From the NCBI GenBank assembly GCA_964502175.1, contig CAZCVE010000023.1, positions 1-64,000 on the forward strand: 64,000 bases of DNA. Direction: 5' to 3'. The translations under genes and the position numbers were made by a program. Under the pieces are notes generated by a model. It was not told the origin of the DNA. It worked only from the letters and a program-made list of their open reading frames with translations, and ran no database searches. This document shows, piece by piece, positions 16,258 to 24,490 of this stretch (positions are counted from its first letter, which is position 1; each line of letters starts with the position of its first letter). The DNA comes from JAFLCL01 sp964502175 (GTDB lineage: Bacteria > Myxococcota_A > Polyangia > Polyangiales > Sandaracinaceae).

Positions 16258-16712
16258 GAGGGATCCTCGTCGCTCGCGGCAACGTCTGCGGGCTCGTCGA
16301 GCTCGAGCAGCTCGCCGCGCTCGCAGTGACGCGCCCATCGATCGAGGCAGCCGCCCATCGATCCTTCGTCGCCGCACGCCTCGACGACCACGCTGCGCGC
16401 CTCGGTGCAGCAGCCGAGCGCGATCATCGCGGGGCGCTCGCTCACGTGGTGCACGTTGCTCGAGGGATCACGCACGCAGCTGCGCTGGAGGCGCGAGAGC
16501 TCCACCTGCGCGGGCCCGCAGCTCCGCTCGCAGCGGACGTCGATCGTTCGCTGTCCCCGCCGCACGGTGATCGGCTCGGGGCTCGCGACCATCGGGATCT
16601 GATCGGCGTGGCCGTCGTCGCGCTCGCGGTGCCCGCACGCGCTCGCCGTGCAAGACGTCGCGACGAGGACCCACAGCGTCCACGAGTTCGACGTCCGAGC
16701 CGCACGCAGCAC
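16254..16712 (-). CDS. small Cys-rich secreted protein, probably lipoprotein
   Basis: The reading frame from GTG 16712 gives 152 residues with an N-terminal hydrophobic stretch (SWTLWVLVATSCTASAC) that could be a signal with Cys as lipidation site. The rest is Cys-rich with spacing VRCERSCGPAQ, LQRSCVRD, ALGCCTEA, EACGDEGSMGGCLDRW and ARHCERGE, and ends in an acidic tail. The many cysteines suggest an extracytoplasmic disulfide-bonded fold. It is coupled by GTGA to the ABC ATPase gene, so it may be part of the exporter system. No family is recognised. The start is uncertain because no strong ribosome site is visible. Confidence 0.65.
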   Translation of the reverse strand: MLRAARTSNSWTLWVLVATSCTASACGHRERDDGHADQIPMVASPEPITVRRGQRTIDVRCERSCGPAQVELSRLQRSCVRDPSSNVHHVSERPAMIALGCCTEARSVVVEACGDEGSMGGCLDRWARHCERGELLELDEPADVAASDEDPS

Positions 16713-16740
16713 GCGGGCGAGTATGCGGGAGGACGAACGC

Positions 16741-17289
16741 TCAACGCACGCGATAGTCGTGCGCGCCGGTGATGCCGTGCGCCGCGAACCAGCGACGTGC
16801 GGCGTCGACGTGCAGGCCGAACGCGAACACGTCTTCGAGCCCGTCGGGACCGTGGACGAGGCCGCGCTCCGTGCTCTCGTGCGAGGGCGTGAACGAGGGA
16901 AGGATCGACGCGGAGACCGGGCTCGCCGCGCTGAAGAGCAGCACGCGGTTCGGGCGCGGCGTGGAGCTCGCGAACCAGAGCGGCGTGACCGTGCTCGGAT
17001 CGATGACGACGCCCGACTCCTCGCGCGTCTCTCGCGCGGCGCCCTCGGCGACGCTCTCGTGATCCTCGAGGAAGCCTCCGACGAGGCCGAGCTTGCCGAG
17101 CTGCGGCTGGATCGCGCGGCGCACCACGAGCAGGCCGGTGCGACCGTCTTCCTCCACGGGCAAGAGCACGATCGTGACCGGCAGCGGGTTCGCCCAGACC
17201 TCCGTGCGGCACTGTCCGCATCGCCGCGGATAGCGAGTCGTGTCGGGGAAGGGCGCTCCACAGGAGTGACAGAAGGCGTCGCGTGCCAT
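16741..17289 (-). CDS. NUDIX hydrolase with N-terminal zinc ribbon
   Basis: The 182-residue protein has a zinc ribbon at residues 7-27 (CHSCGAPFP and RRCGQCRTEV) and a Nudix box GFLEDHESVAEGAARETREE followed by SG, which fits G-x5-E-x7-R-E-x-x-E-E-x-G. This zinc-ribbon plus NUDIX arrangement is seen in NADH pyrophosphatase relatives and in DUF4743-free nucleotide hydrolases, so the substrate is probably a nucleotide sugar or dinucleotide, but it cannot be assigned. It begins at ATG 17289. It lies 28 bases upstream of the small Cys-rich gene and reads in the same direction, so it could head the exporter operon. Confidence 0.88.
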   Translation of the reverse strand: MARDAFCHSCGAPFPDTTRYPRRCGQCRTEVWANPLPVTIVLLPVEEDGRTGLLVVRRAIQPQLGKLGLVGGFLEDHESVAEGAARETREESGVVIDPSTVTPLWFASSTPRPNRVLLFSAASPVSASILPSFTPSHESTERGLVHGPDGLEDVFAFGLHVDAARRWFAAHGITGAHDYRVR

Positions 17290-17316
17290 GGGCGCACTGT
17301 ATCGCAGAGGGTCACG

Positions 17317-18150
17317 TCAGCGCGCGTCGCGCGGAGGCGCGGTGCCTTCGCCACGGGCGAGCGCGGCTTGGACCTGCGCGAGCTCGCGACGGATCTGTGC
17401 CTCTTCGGCGGGACCGAGCGTACGCGGTCCGATCGGCGTCGAGCGATCGAAGATCCGGTAGGTGACGGCGTCACGCACGACGCTGTAGCGATCGACCCGC
17501 GGCTCGGCGCGCGCGCTCGCCATCGACGTGAGACCGAGCGACACCGTGTACGCGGCGCTGCCGTCGAAGGCCTGTGCGACGAGGTCGGCGCCGTCGACGA
17601 AGACCTTCCACATCTGCGAGTACGGGAGCGCGTGCTCGGTCCACGAGTGGCCGTCGAACGTGGCGATGCCGCCCATCAGGCCGACGACGACCTCGGACTC
17701 GGATCGCCCCGAGACGTGGCCGATCACACGACCTGGCAGGCGAAGCGCGACGCTCCACTCGCCGGTCGCGCTGCGGCGCCAGACGATGCCGTCGTCGGGG
17801 CCAGGACGCCCCGTGTAGAGCTTGCCGACGACGTAGACGCTTTGATCCGGGGCAGCCCAGAGGCCCATCGGGAACTCGCCGTGTCCGAGCGGCGACTCGG
17901 GGAGCGGCTCCTCCTCGCGTCGCCCCGAGGCGTCTTCGATCGCGAAGAACCCGCGCGTCGCCATCTGCGTCACGACCATCGGAGCGTCACGCGGCGTCGC
18001 GGGCCGTGGTGCGGGCTGGGCCGTCGGGCTCCCCGTCGCCTCGAGCGGTGCCTCGAGAGGGCCGGTGCCTGCGCGCGCCACGATCACACCGAGGACCGCC
18101 ACGACCGTGATCGCGCCTCCGATGCCGAGCGTGAGGAGCAAGAGCTCCAC
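17317..18150 (-). CDS. membrane-anchored protein of unknown function
   Basis: The 277-residue protein starts at GTG 18150 and has one N-terminal membrane anchor (ELLLLTLGIGGAITVVAVLG), a Pro/Ala-rich linker, and then a repetitive beta-rich region (QSVYVVGKLYTG, VIGHVSGRSESEVVVGLMGG, SQMWKVFVDGADLVAQAF) that resembles a Kelch/WD-like or sensor-type propeller. The C-terminal 40 residues (LGPAEEAQIRRELAQVQAAL) are coiled coil. The start abuts the stop of the FHA-ABC gene (stop 18151-18153), so it is the second gene of that operon. Function is unknown; a role as partner of the transporter is plausible. Confidence 0.7.
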   Translation of the reverse strand: MELLLLTLGIGGAITVVAVLGVIVARAGTGPLEAPLEATGSPTAQPAPRPATPRDAPMVVTQMATRGFFAIEDASGRREEEPLPESPLGHGEFPMGLWAAPDQSVYVVGKLYTGRPGPDDGIVWRRSATGEWSVALRLPGRVIGHVSGRSESEVVVGLMGGIATFDGHSWTEHALPYSQMWKVFVDGADLVAQAFDGSAAYTVSLGLTSMASARAEPRVDRYSVVRDAVTYRIFDRSTPIGPRTLGPAEEAQIRRELAQVQAALARGEGTAPPRDAR

Positions 18151-21100
18151 TCAGCCGACTCGCTTGTCCTTGAGGCGGAGCAGCAACATCGTCATGACCA
18201 CGCATACCACCGTGATCGTCTGGGTGCCGACGAACGCGTAGACGATGGGGAGCGTCATGTCCGGATAGAAGCCGGGCAGGTTCTCCATGTACCGCTCGAT
18301 CTGACAGTCGGTGAGGTGCGCTCGCGCGTGGAGGTCGATGTTCGTCAGCGCCTCGAGCGCGTAGCGCGTGGTGGTGAGCCACGAGACGAACCACGTGAAG
18401 CCGGTGAGACGCGTGATGCTGCCTGCGAAGAGCAGCTGCGGGATCACGAGGAAGTTGATGCCCCAGAGCGCAGAGACGGGATTGCGCACCGCGGCCGAGA
18501 GCGCGAGGCCCATGGCGCTCGCGGTGCTCGTGACCATGACGCCGACGACCCAGTACCAGAGCGGGTTGCCGTGGAGCCCGAGCAGTGGGAGCGAGATCAC
18601 GAGGTTGAGCGTGACGACGATCGCCCCGAGGCCGCACAGCACCGCGAAGCGCGCGAGCACGTACGGGATGATGTTCAAGCCCGCGAGTCGCTCGCGTTCG
18701 TAGATCGTCCGCTCGCTCACGAGCACGTTGGAGCTCGCGATGATCATCGGGAGAAAGAGCGCCATCAGGGTCGCGAGGAGGCCGGTGCGCGGATCGCGGA
18801 TGCGTGCTTCGCGGTAGAGGCGGCGCTCGCCCTGCGTGGCGAGATCCCAGATGTCGTCGGGCGGCGCGGGCGGGATCGGCATCATGCCGGGGCCGGGCGC
18901 GGTGGGCGCGGGCATGCGCGACAAGAGCTCGTCCGAGACGACGCCGGGGTCACACGTGAAGAGCTCGGCGCCGTCGCCCGCGCAATAGTCGACGCGATCG
19001 CGCGTGTCGGTGCAGCCGAAGGTGCCCACGCGGAAGCTCGTCGAGCCGTTCGTCGTGAGGCCGATCAGCAAGCCCAAGAGCGGGGCCTGCATCATGAGCA
19101 GCAGGAGCGCGGTGCGGTTGCGCAGCGTGAGCTTGATCGATCGGGCGAGGAGGGTCGGGAACTGCCGGAAGCTCGAGCGTGCGCGCGGCTTTGGCGCAGG
19201 GCCTTCGGCGTTCTGGCTCTGCCCGGGCGCGCGCTGCGTGACGAAGCGCTGGAACGTCTGCGAGCCCTCGAAGCGTGTGCGCCACTCCTCGCCCGGCATC
19301 TGCTCGACGTGGTCGAACATCTCGCGCGGCTTGTGCGGCGCGGCGCCGAAGAACTCGTAGCTGTCGGGGCTCGGCGGGCCGTAGAAGAGGAGCTTTCCGC
19401 CGCGCCCGAGGATCGCGACGGAGTCGAACTTCTCGAACTCCTGGAAGTCGGGCTGGTGGATCGTCAGCACGATGGTGCGGCCGTCGTCTGCGAGGCGACG
19501 AAGCGTCGCGACGACGTCGGCGGCGTCCGTCCACGAGAGGCCGCTGGTGGGCTCGTCGAGGATGAGCAGCGAGGGATCGGTCACGAGCTCGACGGCGAGG
19601 TTCACGCGTCGACGCTGACCGCCCGACAGCACCTTCTCTTCGGCGCTTCCGATCTGGAGATCGCGCTGCTCGAAGAGGCCGACCTGCTTGAGCGTGCGCT
19701 CGATCGACTCCTGCAGGTCCGCCTCGGGCATCGGCGGCAGACGCAGCTTGCACGCGTACCAGAGCGCCTCGCGCACGGTCAGCTGCGGATGGACGATGTC
19801 GTCCTGCGGCACGTAGCCGACGTTCGTGCGGAACGACTCGTACTGCTGCTGGAGCGGGCGGCCGTTCACGAGCACGCCGCCGCTCGTTGGACGCAGGAGT
19901 CCGAGCACCGACATGAGCAGCGTGCTCTTGCCCGCGCCCGAGGGACCGAGCATGCCGACGAGCTCGCCAGGGAAGATCGACATCGTGACGCGGTCGAGCA
20001 GCGCGCGAGGCTTGCCCGATCCGCGATCGGCCACCGTGAGACCGACGCCCATCAGATCGAGGCGGACCCGCGCGCGCACGGCGCCGGCGATGCGTCCGTT
20101 CTCGCCGAGCACGAGCTGCACGCCGCCGATCGCGACGCGCTGTCCGGGGCGGGCGACGATGCCGCGGCCGCTGACGCGCTCGCCGTCGACGAAGGTGCCG
20201 TTGGTGGATCCGAGATCGACGACGAGCAGCGAGCCGTCGGCGTTCCGCTGGAGGCGCGCGTGGCGCTGCGAGACCGTCGGGTGCGCGAGGACGAGATCGT
20301 TCTCCGCCGCGCGACCGACGTGCACGAGCGGTCGGTCGAGGTTGGCGAGCGCCTTCGCGACGGCCTGCGCGAGCGCGTTCGCGCCGGTCGGGTCTTCGAG
20401 CTGACGCGCGAGGATCGGCAGCGGAAGCGCGAAGCGTCCGAGCAGCACGAGACCCGTCGCAGGCACGCGCGCCTCGAGCACGCGGTTCTTCGCGTTGTCG
20501 ACGAACGTGCCCGACGTCGCGCCGAGGTCGCGGACGATCCAGAGGCCCTCCGGCGTCTCGACGAACTGCGCGTGCTGCGGCGCGACGTCCGGATCGTCGA
20601 TGACGATCGTCGAGCCCGGCGCGGAGCCGATCACGACGGGCTGGCCCGGCACGGGTCGGCTCGTGACGCGCATCAGCATGCCGGCGATCCGCGAATCCGA
20701 GAGCGGCACGGGTACCGAGCCCAGGCGCACGTCGTCGGCGAGAGAGAGCACGTGCTTGGTCACGCGCTGACCGTTGACGAACGTGCCGTTCGTCGAGCCG
20801 AGATCTTCGAGCAAGAGCCCGCTCGGACGCTGACGCGTGATCCGCGCATGGCGCGCAGAGACGACGGGGTTGTCGAGGGCGATGGTCGTCGAGGGGTCGC
20901 GACCGAGCACCACCTCGCTCAGCGGCGCCGCACCCGCGCCCATGCCGGAGAGGCCTGCCAGCGCGGCGGCCGAGTCGAGCGCCATCGTGCGCGCGTCACC
21001 TCCGAGGCCTCGGCGCGCGCTGTCGCTCAGCGCTTGCGCTGCGGGCGCCGGAGAGGCCGCCGCTGGTTGCGGCGCTGGCGCGGCAGGGACGAGCGGCTTG

Positions 21101-21228
21101 TTCGTCGACTGCGCGAGGATGGGCGTCGCCGCCGACGTGGGTGGCGCGCCTTGGAACGGAAGCCCGCACGACGAACAGAACACCGCGTTGGGCGGCATCT
21201 GGGCGCGACAGCGCGGGCACGCGATCAT
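18151..21228 (-). CDS. triple-FHA ABC transporter (ABCG-like ATPase fused to permease)
   Basis: The 1025-residue protein joins, in order, a zinc ribbon (CPRCRAQMPPNAVFCSSCG, residues 4-22), three forkhead-associated domains (about 105-170, 195-265, 300-375; motifs LGRDPSTTIALDNPVVSARH, DLGSTNGTFVNGQRV, DLGSTNGTFVDGERV), an ABCG-type ATPase (Walker A LGPSGAGKSTLLMSVLGL, signature VLSGGQRRRVNLAVEL, Walker B LLILDEPTSGLS) and an ABC-2 membrane domain with about six helices. The second FHA copy lacks the SxxH motif (APQHAQF, SGTFVDN), so it may not bind phosphothreonine. FHA domains would read phosphorylation by the neighbouring Ser/Thr kinase at 21296. The transported substrate is unknown. Confidence 0.92.
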   Translation of the reverse strand: MIACPRCRAQMPPNAVFCSSCGLPFQGAPPTSAATPILAQSTNKPLVPAAPAPQPAAASPAPAAQALSDSARRGLGGDARTMALDSAAALAGLSGMGAGAAPLSEVVLGRDPSTTIALDNPVVSARHARITRQRPSGLLLEDLGSTNGTFVNGQRVTKHVLSLADDVRLGSVPVPLSDSRIAGMLMRVTSRPVPGQPVVIGSAPGSTIVIDDPDVAPQHAQFVETPEGLWIVRDLGATSGTFVDNAKNRVLEARVPATGLVLLGRFALPLPILARQLEDPTGANALAQAVAKALANLDRPLVHVGRAAENDLVLAHPTVSQRHARLQRNADGSLLVVDLGSTNGTFVDGERVSGRGIVARPGQRVAIGGVQLVLGENGRIAGAVRARVRLDLMGVGLTVADRGSGKPRALLDRVTMSIFPGELVGMLGPSGAGKSTLLMSVLGLLRPTSGGVLVNGRPLQQQYESFRTNVGYVPQDDIVHPQLTVREALWYACKLRLPPMPEADLQESIERTLKQVGLFEQRDLQIGSAEEKVLSGGQRRRVNLAVELVTDPSLLILDEPTSGLSWTDAADVVATLRRLADDGRTIVLTIHQPDFQEFEKFDSVAILGRGGKLLFYGPPSPDSYEFFGAAPHKPREMFDHVEQMPGEEWRTRFEGSQTFQRFVTQRAPGQSQNAEGPAPKPRARSSFRQFPTLLARSIKLTLRNRTALLLLMMQAPLLGLLIGLTTNGSTSFRVGTFGCTDTRDRVDYCAGDGAELFTCDPGVVSDELLSRMPAPTAPGPGMMPIPPAPPDDIWDLATQGERRLYREARIRDPRTGLLATLMALFLPMIIASSNVLVSERTIYERERLAGLNIIPYVLARFAVLCGLGAIVVTLNLVISLPLLGLHGNPLWYWVVGVMVTSTASAMGLALSAAVRNPVSALWGINFLVIPQLLFAGSITRLTGFTWFVSWLTTTRYALEALTNIDLHARAHLTDCQIERYMENLPGFYPDMTLPIVYAFVGTQTITVVCVVMTMLLLRLKDKRVG

Positions 21229-21295
21229 CGGCGCGAGGATACGGAAGCGGCGCGCCTGCTGGAAGCGAACACGTCAGCGTTCGGAGCGAGCGCGG

Positions 21296-23518
21296 TCACT
21301 CGTCGAGGTTGTAGAAGACGCGGTGTTCTTGGTTCGGGGGCACGGTGATCGTCCGCGTGAACGTGCGTCCGTCGCGGTCGACGATGCGCAGGCGAACGGA
21401 GCCCGACTGCACCTCGGCCTCGGCGATGGGCGTGGTGCCGAGCAAGCGCGGGCCGACGTAGACCTTCGACCACGGGCGCGTGTCGATCGAGAGCATGCCG
21501 GGCGGTCTGGTGGGCACGACGACGCGAGGCTCGAGGTGCACCTCGAGCGTGTTGTCGATGCCCGCGACGACCTCGATCGTGCCTTCGTACGGGCGACGCT
21601 CCGGATGCTCGACGTGGACGGCGTGCGCGCCGATCGCCACCTCGAGACCTTCGGTGAGCTCAGCGTCCGTCAGCACGTGATCGTCGATGCGTGCGCTCGC
21701 GCCGCGCGCGTCGATCTGGAGCAGCACGCGGCCGCGGGCTGGCGCCACGACCACCGGCTCGGTCGTCGGTTGCGGCGCGGTGGGGGGAGGGGCGGGTGTC
21801 GTCGTGGAGGCTGGAGCCGTGTGATCGAGCTGCGTGACCGTGATGCCCGTGGGCGCTGAGCCGCTGCGCCCCGCGTACCAAGCTGCACCACCGACTCCCG
21901 CGAGCACCATCACCGCGAGGAGCGCGAGCGCGATGCGCGAGAACCACGACGTGGACGACGACTCCTCCATCGGCATGCCGGAGGGCCGGATGGCGTCGGG
22001 GTCGGTGAGGCGCGACTCGAGGCGAGGGTCGAGCCCGACGCCCACGCTCATCTGCGGAGCACCCGCGTGCATCGGACCGGCGTTCATCGGGACCGCGTTC
22101 ATGGGCTGCGACAGCGCTCGCGCGGCTGACGGTGTGCCCGCTGCGGTCTGCTCCGTTGCGCGCACCCGCTTGAACGACTGGCCGAACGGCGTGGAGTCGA
22201 CGAGCGGACCTCGTCGCACCTCGTCTTGGAAGAGCTCGGTCATCAGCTCCGCGACGCGCGCCGTGGATACGGCCCGTCCCGTGGACGCGAGCCAGTCCTC
22301 GAGCGCTGCCTGCATCTGCGCGGCGCTCTGCCAGCGCTCGTCGACCGACTTCTGGAGCGCGCGTTGCACGATCGCATCGAGCTCCATCGGCAGCTCGGGG
22401 CGCACGCCGCGGATCGACGGCACGGGCTCTTCGATGACCGCCTTCATCGTCTCGTAGTCGGTCTCGCGCTGGTAGAGCGAGCGACCCGTGAGCGCCTCGT
22501 AGAGACAGATGCCGAGGGCGAACACGTCGGACCGGGCGTCGATGTCGCGACCGAGGCACTGCTGCGGCGACATGTAGGCGAACTTGCCCTTCACTACGCC
22601 GGCTTCGGTCTTCGTCGACGCGGAGCTCGCCTTTGCGATGCCGAAGTCGAGCAGCTTCACCTGGCCGCCGTAGCTGACCATGATGTTGTGAGGGGTGACG
22701 TCGCGGTGGACGATGTTCAGCGGGCTACCGGTGGAGTCGCGCGCGTTGTGTGCGTAGTCGAGTGCCTCGGCGACCTGCACGAGGATCTTCGCCACGAGCT
22801 CGGGTGCGATGTGCTTTCCCTCGCGCGCGCGGCGGATCACCTTGCCGAGCGGCGCGCCGTGGATCCACTCCATCGCGATGAAGTAGGTGCTCTCGATCTC
22901 GCCGAACTCGTAGATGTGGCAGATGTTCGGATGCGAGAGCTGGATGGCGAGGCGCGCCTCGTCGAGGAACATCTCGACGAAGGCCGCGTCGTCGGCGACC
23001 TGCGGCAGGATGCGCTTGATCACCAGCATTCGCGTCGCGCCCACCGACAGGTTCTCGCGGCCGAGGAAGATCTCGGCCATGCCGCCGAAGGCGATGCGGC
23101 CGAGGATCTCGTAGCGACCGTACGTGCAGATCGCAGGGAGCTGGTTCGCGTGCACCGCGGGCTTGAGCAGCGATCGATCGTTCATCGGCGAGGGCGCGAT
23201 GCTCGTGTCGACATCGAGATCCACGTCGAGGTCGAGGTTCGCCAGCCCCTCCTCGTCGGGGCGCGGGAGCGAAGGAAGGCCTGGCGTCGGCGGCGCGCCG
23301 GCGGGCTCGTCCGGGCGACGCGCTCCTTGCACCACACCGCTCAGCTCCGCGATCGGACGGTTCGCGAGCTTGCCTGCACCGGACGGCATGCGCGCGGGCG
23401 GCGGGCGCGTGACGCCACCGCTCGGCGCGGGGAACACACGCGGTCGTGCTGCGCCATCAGCGCCGCTCGTCGGCGGCGCCTTCGGCTTGTCGGGGGCCGA
23501 GCTCACGGTGGGAAGCAT
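21296..23518 (-). CDS. Hanks-type Ser/Thr protein kinase with membrane anchor and PEGA-like domains
   Basis: The 740-residue protein has a disordered N-terminus (residues 1-130), a kinase domain (glycine loop LGRIAFGGMAEIFLG, Lys in MLVIKRIL, catalytic loop NIVHRDVTPHNIMVS, DFG in KLLDFGIAKA, and SPQQ in place of APE), a linker, one membrane helix (IALALLAVMVLAGVGGAAWY, near residue 525) and a periplasmic region with PEGA-like beta repeats (LLQIDARGASARIDDHVL; LSIDTRPWSKVYVGPRLLG). It is a likely sensor kinase and all catalytic residues are intact. Its ATG 23518 lies only 26 bases from the divergent gene at 23545, so their promoters must overlap the coding regions. The FHA transporter follows in the same direction. 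Confidence 0.93.
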   Translation of the reverse strand: MLPTVSSAPDKPKAPPTSGADGAARPRVFPAPSGGVTRPPPARMPSGAGKLANRPIAELSGVVQGARRPDEPAGAPPTPGLPSLPRPDEEGLANLDLDVDLDVDTSIAPSPMNDRSLLKPAVHANQLPAICTYGRYEILGRIAFGGMAEIFLGRENLSVGATRMLVIKRILPQVADDAAFVEMFLDEARLAIQLSHPNICHIYEFGEIESTYFIAMEWIHGAPLGKVIRRAREGKHIAPELVAKILVQVAEALDYAHNARDSTGSPLNIVHRDVTPHNIMVSYGGQVKLLDFGIAKASSASTKTEAGVVKGKFAYMSPQQCLGRDIDARSDVFALGICLYEALTGRSLYQRETDYETMKAVIEEPVPSIRGVRPELPMELDAIVQRALQKSVDERWQSAAQMQAALEDWLASTGRAVSTARVAELMTELFQDEVRRGPLVDSTPFGQSFKRVRATEQTAAGTPSAARALSQPMNAVPMNAGPMHAGAPQMSVGVGLDPRLESRLTDPDAIRPSGMPMEESSSTSWFSRIALALLAVMVLAGVGGAAWYAGRSGSAPTGITVTQLDHTAPASTTTPAPPPTAPQPTTEPVVVAPARGRVLLQIDARGASARIDDHVLTDAELTEGLEVAIGAHAVHVEHPERRPYEGTIEVVAGIDNTLEVHLEPRVVVPTRPPGMLSIDTRPWSKVYVGPRLLGTTPIAEAEVQSGSVRLRIVDRDGRTFTRTITVPPNQEHRVFYNLDE

Positions 23519-23544
23519 ACGAGGGTTGGGATATCCTCGAAAGC

Positions 23545-24450
23545 ATGTGCGTTCGGCCTTGGCTCGCGTTCGTCCTCGCGTTGGCGCTCACCTCGTGGGG
23601 CGGGGCGGCTCGTGCGCAGGACACCTCGGCCGACGCGCAGCTCGCCGCGATCCGTGACGAGCTCCGACAGGCCGGCTTCCGCAGCGCTGCGGCGGCCGTC
23701 GAGACGTACCTCCAGCGCACGGATCTCTCGGCGACGCAGCGCAACCAGGCCCTCGAGATCGACGCCATCGTCAGCCTCGCGCGTCGCGACGAGGCGCGCG
23801 CGACGCGATCGCTCACCGCGCTCTACGGGCGCGATCCGGGTCACCGCCTCTCTGATCCGGACGCGAGCCCCGTCGTGCAAGGCGCGTTCGCGCGCGCCCG
23901 CGAGGCCGCCACGCCGACGACCGTGACGATCGAGTCGACGTCGGCCGCGTACCTCGGTCGCAGCGAGCCGATCGTCTCGCTGCGCATCACCGAGGGTCTC
24001 GATCGCGTGCACGAGCTGCGTGTCAGCGTGCGCCAGCGCGGCGGCGCGCGCTTCACCGCGCTCGTCGTGCCGCCCGAGGCCGACGGAACCGCGAGCACCA
24101 CGCTGCCGCTTGGCTCCGATCAGGGCGTGCAGAGCTTCGAGGTCTACGTCGAGGCGCTCGCGCCTTCGGGCGCGACGATCGGCGCGCTCGGCTCGCAGGC
24201 CGAGCCCCTGCAGATCGAGGTCGCCGCGGCGCCGGTCGTCACGCAGGTGATCCAGAGCGACGTCGTCCCGCGCGAAGAAGAGCAGCCGCGGGGTGGTGGC
24301 GATGTGACGGCTGAGTGGTGGTTCTGGACGCTGATCGGCGTCGTCGTCGTCGGCGCGGGTGTCGGCGTGGGCGTCGGCGTCGCGGTCTCACAGCCGCGCT
24401 CGCCTGATGGCTCGCTCGGCAACGTGAACCTCCCGCTCGTGTCGTTCTGA
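23545..24450 (+). CDS. exported, C-terminally anchored protein (unknown)
   Basis: The 301-residue protein has a signal peptide (PWLAFVLALALTSWGGAARA, cleavage before QDTS), an alpha-helical region (DAQLAAIRDELRQAGFRSAA, YLQRTDLSATQRNQALEID), a beta-rich middle (PTTVTIESTSAAYLGRSEP, VRQRGGARFTALVVPP) and a C-terminal membrane helix (WWFWTLIGVVVVGAGVGVGV). Such proteins often sit beside Ser/Thr kinases in myxobacterial genomes, and this one is divergently adjacent to the kinase at 21296, suggesting a shared signalling or envelope function. No specific family is recognised. ATG 23545 is the first start with a full signal peptide. Confidence 0.75.
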   Translation: MCVRPWLAFVLALALTSWGGAARAQDTSADAQLAAIRDELRQAGFRSAAAAVETYLQRTDLSATQRNQALEIDAIVSLARRDEARATRSLTALYGRDPGHRLSDPDASPVVQGAFARAREAATPTTVTIESTSAAYLGRSEPIVSLRITEGLDRVHELRVSVRQRGGARFTALVVPPEADGTASTTLPLGSDQGVQSFEVYVEALAPSGATIGALGSQAEPLQIEVAAAPVVTQVIQSDVVPREEEQPRGGGDVTAEWWFWTLIGVVVVGAGVGVGVGVAVSQPRSPDGSLGNVNLPLVSF

Positions 24451-24490
24451 GGCCGCGGCCCCTAGCGCCCTGACGCGGGGGTTGGGCGGG

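Noticed and set aside
21272..21295. Small inverted repeat near the 3' end of the Ser/Thr kinase gene
   Set aside because: It is a short CGAAC/GTTCG pair without a T-tract; too weak to call a terminator.
16648..21348. Plus-strand open frame of more than 1500 codons
   Set aside because: It is the antisense shadow of the NUDIX, membrane-anchored and FHA-ABC genes in very GC-rich DNA; its translation is Arg/Glu/Asp-rich without any motif.
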